Assembly (NCBI RefSeq): GCF_037975245.1
Contig: NC_092572.1
Span: forward strand, 7,083,501 to 7,147,500
DNA from: Apostichopus japonicus
Lineage: Eukaryota; Echinodermata; Holothuroidea; Aspidochirotida; Stichopodidae
Direction of reading: 5' to 3'
Length of the DNA stretch: 64,000 nucleotides
Shown here: piece by piece, positions 61,001-64,000 of the stretch
Position numbering within the stretch: position 1 is the stretch's first letter
Layout of the letters: the number at the start of each line of letters is the position of its first letter
Position numbers and translations under genes: made by a program
The notes under the pieces: generated by a model
What the model was told of the DNA's origin: nothing
Database searches by the model: none
What the model saw: the letters and a program-made list of their open reading frames with translations, nothing else

Positions 61001-64000
61001 TGTCTCCTCGTGGAACAAATTGACCGTTTCACTATTATTAGTGAATTGTGATGTTGATAAAAGTGAAAAGAATTGAAATGAACCCATCTGCTTGAGGTTT
61101 GTAATTGACCTATGAAACAGGAATGGAACTTGACTCAATTGACAAATGTCTAACTCATAAGAGTTCTCTATAATAATAATAATAATAATCATAACAACAA
61201 CAACCTAAGCTTCATTTGTTTTCTTCTTTGAAGTGAGAAGATGTTATATCACTGAGACGTTTCTTCCTAATTGCCTTAATGATAGCGTGTCGTATAAGCA
61301 GCTTTATGGCATTATTTGTCTTGGGTTTACTAACCTTTAACAATCGTACAATTCAGAAGTAAATCCCCATTAAATGAAGGAGAGTATACACTAATTTCAT
61401 ATAGACTATCTCAAATACTTCAAGTTATGCCTTTAATGACACTTGTAGAATCTGTTTTAGTAATTGTTAAACATTTCAAAAATTACCCAAATTTGAAAAT
61501 CGATGCTTGTTATTAGGGACCATCCAGTGTAGTTTTGTGATATGTCAACAAAACATGCCATAGAAAGATATTAAATATTTATAATTACCTCAGGAGTTTG
61601 AAATGGACCCTGGCATCCGGCGAGAATTGGAGAGACAGACCAAGGACAGGATCGAACTGGTGCATAAAGAACTGGCCTGGGAAGCTGAGAAGCACCGCAT
61701 TGCCCTGGAGAAACTTCAACAGAGGTAATTTATTCATGGTCTCACAATTTAAACATTTAGATATGTTTGAAAAACAACCCAAAAAACAACCCCAAAAAAA
61801 ACAAACAAAAAACAACAACAAAAAACAACCAAAACAACAAAATGTTTGAAAAACAACAAATCTTTTCTTTCGGTCTAAGAAGCGGAAGTCTGAGTTTTCC
61901 AGTGAGAACATATCTTTCATACTGAATTAATAAATGTACATGTACATGGATATAAACGCACACTTCTTTCAAAGTGTGTCTTCACCTTAAAATGCAGAAT
62001 AATGAAAAAAGCAAAGTAAACAAATCTGCCAAGTCATCAGTTTATTTTATTTTAAGTTTTGTTTTTATTTATTATTATTATTTAATTTTTTTATATATTT
62101 TTTTTATTTTATTTTATTGATTGCTTTTTTATATTTTTTATTGGTTGATTTTTTTTTCTACTTTTTATTTTGAAGTCATCAGTTTATTTGATCTAGACAT
62201 GTTGTGTATTTGGAATGCTGTTGAAATCGTACTGCACTTTCAGCAAGTGCATATATACGACACTAGGGCTGCCCATGAACAAGTACCCAAACTTATACTT
62301 TGTAAGAACCTACGTTGTTAGAAAATAGACAAGCTGAAAACATAACATTGAAACATAAAACAATGAAATATGAATCACTTGTTTAATGCGCCTTATCTTG
62401 TCCAGAACCTTCCAACACAAACTAAACACATGTAAACAACAAGAACAACCCCAAAACCCAATGTAATGAGCAGATAACCAACCTCAAAGTCTAAAAACCA
62501 ACAAACTTTCACCAAATAAAGACACGATACTATGGTGACCGTGTCAAAAGTCACCATAGGGGTGAATGCTAAAAAAGCACTAACCTATACAGCTTGTCAA
62601 CTTCTACAATTACAGAGAGTATAGGGGCAATGGCTTTCTCTGTTATACCTACATGCATGAGGGTTGGGAGCAGGGTGGGGGGGGGGCGGGGGGATGTGGA
62701 GGGAATTATACAAGTGAAACTCTGACATCTATTTCTAACCCATTGCAATGTCGAAAGTTTGCGTTGTATTAGTTTTTTTCCTTTGTTTATTTAGATTTTT
62801 CTTTACTTTATGTGATTTCCTTTCTTACAGGTTCAAAGCTGAACTGGAATTTGAAAGGGTGGTAGTAGTTTCCATCAAATCTTCCCACCAAGTGGCGACT
62901 TACCGTACGACCGAACTGAGCAAGGAGTTTCACGTTCTCCGTGAAGAGATGAATCGTAAGCCCACCATGGTCTCGGAGAAGGCCTTGTCTCGAGAAGCTA
63001 CACAGGATTCATTCGGGGGAGACCCCAAGCTATCTCAGTCTAATTCTGACACAGCTCTCGCGACTGGTTAGTCAGAAATCATTTATTGTATTATTATGTC
63101 ATTGTCATTAATATACTAATGACCAGCCATATGGAAGAGTTGATAAAGACATCTGCATCAGAAGCAATTAAACCTTACATCTGGGAGGTTGCCTGCTCCA
63201 GCCCTGGCTAACTGAAGTGAGAAAACCATGGTTTTCCACATCTTAAATGGTCTAATTTGAAGGGGGAAAAATTCAAAATCAGCAAATACTGTGAATTGAA
63301 TAGCCTCCTGATGTGAATTGTACTAAGTTAAAAGCCATTTCTCCATATGCATTTATGTGGCTGTTCAGCTTGGTAAAATAACTGCCTTGCGGTCTGATAT
63401 TGTTATAACAATAGCTCATTGTTCAACATTGTTGTAACTTTGATTAAAGATGAAACAATGGACGAGAAAGATGAGAGAATGTACTGAATCAGTCAATCAA
63501 CAGGTTATATTTTAATTCATATATTGTCTGACTGTCGACCAAGCTATGAAAAGACTGGGCCGTGAGAATGGCTGTTACACTTTTTCACACTTTTATTTGA
63601 AAACGTGAATGGCTTGTAGGAGGGATATATGTTGTGCATTATTTGTTTTGGACCCAGGTAGACCCTATAAAACAGAAATTGATGAATTATATTGATGGCA
63701 TTAAAAATTTACTTTAAAAACTTATTTAATTATTAGAAAAAAGTGCTTGGTCAGTAAAACAAATTTTTATTCATTGTGACCTTTTCCTTTAGAGATGCAA
63801 GGAGCTAAGAAGCCAACCCTACTTACTGGTAGACTAGGAGAGAAGGTGAACCAGGCTCTACAGAAGGCAGAGAAAGCCAAGCAGAAGAGACTTAACCGTC
63901 AGAAACAGGTATGATCATTATAAATGTGTGTAGGGGATTGTCTATGATGTGATAGTAAGTAGAGAGAGATCAGATAGAGGATCATGAGAGATCAAAGAGA
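43028..64000 (+). CDS. cfap44: Cilia- and flagella-associated protein 44 (WDR52), partial, N-terminal 1392 residues
   Basis: CFAP44 is a large WD-repeat and coiled-coil protein of motile axonemes that works with CFAP43 in the tether/tether-head complex linking inner dynein f to doublet microtubules. The window shows 22 exons, all GT-AG and phase-consistent, 43028-63908; the gene continues past 64000 (human protein about 1850 residues). Residues 1-374 are an acidic, low-complexity N-terminus with six 9-residue repeats. HSFGYDC at 375-381 opens the beta-propeller region (to about 1150), with blades such as [13 protein letters not shown] and [10 protein letters not shown] Glu/Arg/Lys-rich helical insert sits at 920-960, followed by the conserved [11 protein letters not shown] segment. 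A coiled coil follows from about 1160. The start was chosen as the only ATG whose short exon splices in phase to exon 2, just below the X-box. The identity rests on recognising this domain order and the HSFGYDC and SPILFG segments. The related CFAP43 fits less well. Confidence 0.92.
44166..44879 (+). CDS. cfap44: CFAP44 exon 2 (acidic, with 27-bp coding repeat)
   Basis: 714 nt, phase 1-1. Highly acidic, Asn/Thr/Ser/Pro/Glu-rich and likely disordered. Six tandem 9-residue units of type DNTGEPSTE occupy residues 43-96. Acceptor TCTTTAAAG, donor G|GTATGA. Confidence 0.88.
44261..44422 (+). repeat. Coding minisatellite in CFAP44 exon 2 (27 bp x 6)
   Basis: Six 27-bp in-frame units encode [10 protein letters not shown]-type nonapeptides, with an alternating two-unit (54-bp) higher-order pattern (ending STE, then SNG). 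Confidence 0.95.
45140..45265 (+). CDS. cfap44: CFAP44 exon 3
   Basis: 126 nt, phase 1-1, acidic. Acceptor CCCTTCTTTAG, donor G|GTAAAG. Confidence 0.88.
45350..45900 (+). repeat. Three diverged tandem units of about 165-180 bp
   Basis: In CFAP44 intron 3. Landmarks TATAGTYTCAAGGTA and CTCTGCTACCTACA recur three times, near 45382, 45564 and 45727. Confidence 0.8.
46286..46390 (+). CDS. cfap44: CFAP44 exon 4
   Basis: 105 nt, phase 1-1, acidic Glu/Lys-rich. Acceptor ACTGGTTTAG, donor G|GTCTGT (weaker). Phase fits exons 3 and 5. Confidence 0.85.
47212..47356 (+). CDS. cfap44: CFAP44 exon 5
   Basis: 145 nt ending in phase 2. It carries the end of the acidic region and the segment leading into the WD domain ([14 protein letters not shown]). 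The donor GA|GTATCC is weak, but it is the one that joins exon 6 in frame to give NLEHSFGYDC. Confidence 0.85.
47380..47637 (+). repeat. Tandem duplication in CFAP44 intron 5 (about 135 bp x 2)
   Basis: Segments containing TTCTGATTATTGGGACT and TTGATTCCTTAGCAAA occur twice in direct orientation. Confidence 0.85.
47850..48012 (+). CDS. cfap44: CFAP44 exon 6 (start of WD domain)
   Basis: 163 nt. Encodes HSFGYDC and the first propeller strands, ending SGGGIGAVT. Acceptor TTGAAACCAG, donor ACA|GTGAGT, phase 0. Confidence 0.93.
48741..49060 (+). CDS. cfap44: CFAP44 exon 7 (WD repeats)
   Basis: 320 nt, opens [14 protein letters not shown], contains TVWDWEQEK, ends in phase 2. Strong polypyrimidine acceptor. 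Confidence 0.95.
49270..49320 (+). mobile_element. Possible hAT-end fragment
   Basis: TCAGCCTGGGGTGCACGTAC followed by a CCCC/GGGTG segment resembles the left end of the element at 13230. It is a fragment only, in CFAP44 intron 7. Confidence 0.3.
49426..49705 (+). CDS. cfap44: CFAP44 exon 8 (WD repeats)
   Basis: 280 nt. Reads [16 protein letters not shown] to GADGFVR, with WD-type strands such as [16 protein letters not shown]. Donor GTAAGC, phase 0. Confidence 0.95.
49865..49903 (+). repeat. Hammerhead-ribozyme-like repeat, copy C
   Basis: Lies in CFAP44 intron 8, in sense orientation. Outer GCCT/AGGC pairing, the CTGAAGA core and a 5-bp inner helix (GATCC/GGATC) are intact, but the 3' core is GAAAAATC instead of GAAACGTC. 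Confidence 0.6.
50403..50716 (+). mobile_element. tRNA-derived SINE, family A, copy 2
   Basis: Same family as 30750-31047, with a cleaner B box GGTTCGATACC and an ATT-repeat tail. The tail runs directly into the TACAG acceptor of CFAP44 exon 9. Confidence 0.88.
50719..50877 (+). CDS. cfap44: CFAP44 exon 9
   Basis: 159 nt, phase 0-0, opens VWDFESID. Donor CAG|GTATGT is the first of about six near-identical donors copied by a tandem repeat; only this one keeps the frame. Confidence 0.93.
50872..51200 (+). repeat. Tandem repeat duplicating a 5' splice site (108-bp higher-order period)
   Basis: Alternating 58- and 50-bp units each contain CTCAG|GTATGTAAC. Donor-like sites begin at 50878, 50936, 50986, 51044, 51094 and 51152. 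It starts in the end of exon 9. Confidence 0.95.
51569..51716 (+). CDS. cfap44: CFAP44 exon 10
   Basis: 148 nt, phase 0 to 1. WD-repeat sequence ([16 protein letters not shown]). Acceptor TTTTTTTGTAG, donor A|GTAAGT. Confidence 0.95.
51904..52345 (+). mobile_element. tRNA-derived SINE, family B, copy 2, with internal triplication
   Basis: Matches 60097-60470. An internal segment of about 48 bp (GGAGATTTGCGAGGTAA...) is present in roughly three tandem copies at 52021-52140. B box GGTTCGAGTCC. Confidence 0.85.
52319..52925 (+). repeat. Duplicated segment of about 225 bp, offset 387 bp
   Basis: 52319-52545 and 52706-52925 are near-identical, running from GACTGTAAACCTTCAACTTT to GCTGAGGCTGTAAGCACTG. 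The spacer includes a 90-bp sequence (TGTTCACTACACCCAATGAC) that recurs at about 56482-56570. Confidence 0.88.
53139..53233 (+). CDS. cfap44: CFAP44 exon 11
   Basis: 95 nt, phase 1 to 0, completes the WD blade NAVNVYDY. Strong acceptor, donor ATC|GTAAGT. Confidence 0.93.
54158..54364 (+). CDS. cfap44: CFAP44 exon 12
   Basis: 207 nt, phase 0-0. Reads [15 protein letters not shown] to GELLATG; next to exon 13 it forms [13 protein letters not shown]. Confidence 0.95.
54786..54896 (+). CDS. cfap44: CFAP44 exon 13
   Basis: 111 nt, phase 0-0. WD-type strands [12 protein letters not shown] and [10 protein letters not shown]. Confidence 0.95.
55629..55781 (+). CDS. cfap44: CFAP44 exon 14
   Basis: 153 nt, phase 0-0. 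Opens [20 protein letters not shown] and ends SIKSRLR. Confidence 0.94.
55782..57135 (+). other. CFAP44 intron 14
   Basis: A 1.35-kb intron. Apart from the 90-bp repeat near 56482-56570 (shared with about 52628-52715), I see no element or gene. Confidence 0.6.
57136..57256 (+). CDS. cfap44: CFAP44 exon 15 (charged helix)
   Basis: 121 nt, phase 0 to 1. Glu/Arg/Lys-rich helical insert followed by [10 protein letters not shown]. Acceptor TTATCCAG, donor G|GTATGT. Confidence 0.93.
57323..57590 (-). mobile_element. Non-LTR retrotransposon 3' fragment
   Basis: On the minus strand, the frame [11 protein letters not shown]...[15 protein letters not shown] (57348-57575) is the typical C-terminal end of a LINE endonuclease/reverse-transcriptase polyprotein. 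A stop lies just upstream of the fragment's first Met, and only the last 75 residues remain. Downstream, a short 3' end passes into an ACCA tetranucleotide tail. It lies antisense in CFAP44 intron 15. Clade not determined. Confidence 0.8.
57926..58044 (+). CDS. cfap44: CFAP44 exon 16
   Basis: 119 nt, phase 1 to 0. Acidic run, then [18 protein letters not shown], a conserved CFAP44 segment. Donor ATG|GTATGA. Confidence 0.95.
58401..58561 (+). CDS. cfap44: CFAP44 exon 17
   Basis: 161 nt, phase 0 to 2. Opens [17 protein letters not shown]. Donor AC|GTGAGT. Confidence 0.95.
59135..59453 (+). CDS. cfap44: CFAP44 exon 18
   Basis: 319 nt, phase 2 to 0. Last WD blades ([32 protein letters not shown]). 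Confidence 0.96.
60097..60470 (+). mobile_element. tRNA-derived SINE, family B, copy 3
   Basis: The best-preserved copy: A box CTCAAGTGGTTAAGGCAG, B box GGTTCGAGTCC, full body and an AT-rich tail. It ends about 35 nt before the acceptor of CFAP44 exon 19. Confidence 0.9.
60504..60719 (+). CDS. cfap44: CFAP44 exon 19 (coiled coil)
   Basis: 216 nt, phase 0-0. Begins the coiled-coil part ([30 protein letters not shown]). Acceptor ATTTTGTAG, donor AAG|GTCAGT. Confidence 0.95.
61594..61724 (+). CDS. cfap44: CFAP44 exon 20 (coiled coil)
   Basis: 131 nt, phase 0 to 2. Reads [18 protein letters not shown] and on to EKLQQR. Confidence 0.95.
61725..62830 (+). other. CFAP44 intron 20
   Basis: Contains an A/C-rich low-complexity tract (about 61770-61860), a T-rich tract (62050-62170) and a G run near 62680. 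No gene or mobile element with ends seen. Confidence 0.6.
62831..63066 (+). CDS. cfap44: CFAP44 exon 21
   Basis: 236 nt, phase 2 to 1. [20 protein letters not shown] then a Ser/Thr-rich linker. Donor G|GTTAGT. Confidence 0.94.
63119..63345 (+). mobile_element. Possible highly diverged SINE family A copy
   Basis: Order and wording loosely follow family A (GTTGATAAAG, GAAGCAATTA, a GGTTTTCCACATCT segment, then GAATTGAATAGCC). The B box is eroded. Confidence 0.4.
63793..63908 (+). CDS. cfap44: CFAP44 exon 22 (last exon in window)
   Basis: 116 nt, phase 1 to 0. Lys/Gln-rich helix ([19 protein letters not shown]). Donor CAG|GTATGA; the gene continues beyond the window. Confidence 0.93.

Overview
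This is a eukaryotic, animal nuclear window: AT-rich, intron-rich, with GT-AG splicing, tRNA-derived SINEs, hAT-like elements, minisatellites and long TA and G/C homopolymer tracts. The two genes I can name are metazoan (a Bsx-type homeobox gene and the motile-cilium gene CFAP44). A marine invertebrate deuterostome, perhaps an echinoderm, is my best guess at the source. That guess rests on overall impression, not on a diagnostic sequence.

Layout. 1-10157: no supported gene; a GTCG-rich low-complexity tract (3.8-5.1 kb), a 26-bp perfect hairpin, two diverged dispersed-repeat pairs and one hAT-like element. 10158 to about 16.3 kb (+): a small gene for an unrecognised secreted protein, with two well-supported exons (signal peptide, acidic stretch, Lys-Arg, Gly/Lys/Arg-rich stretch; then a Cys-rich exon) and two speculative ones. 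13-25 kb: a hAT-like element, a tRNA-like sequence lacking its anticodon arm, long TA tracts and two neighbouring minisatellites with the same 20-bp period. 25098-37776 (-): a Bsx homeobox gene in three exons, with a 10.6-kb first intron full of repeats. 38-43 kb: intergenic, between the divergently transcribed genes. 43028 to beyond 64000 (+): CFAP44, 22 exons in phase and 1392 codons, running off the right edge.

How it fits together. The CFAP44 start codon lies 95 bp downstream of a perfect palindromic RFX X-box, the expected control element of ciliary genes. The exon chain of CFAP44 keeps reading phase at every junction, as does that of Bsx. Points of most interest: the X-box; five copies of a hammerhead-ribozyme-like repeat (two in sense orientation just inside Bsx intron 1); a CFAP44 donor site copied about six times in tandem; two different SINE families ending just upstream of CFAP44 acceptor sites; the unrecognised secreted-protein gene; and an apparent Bsx stop codon that straddles a perfect splice donor.
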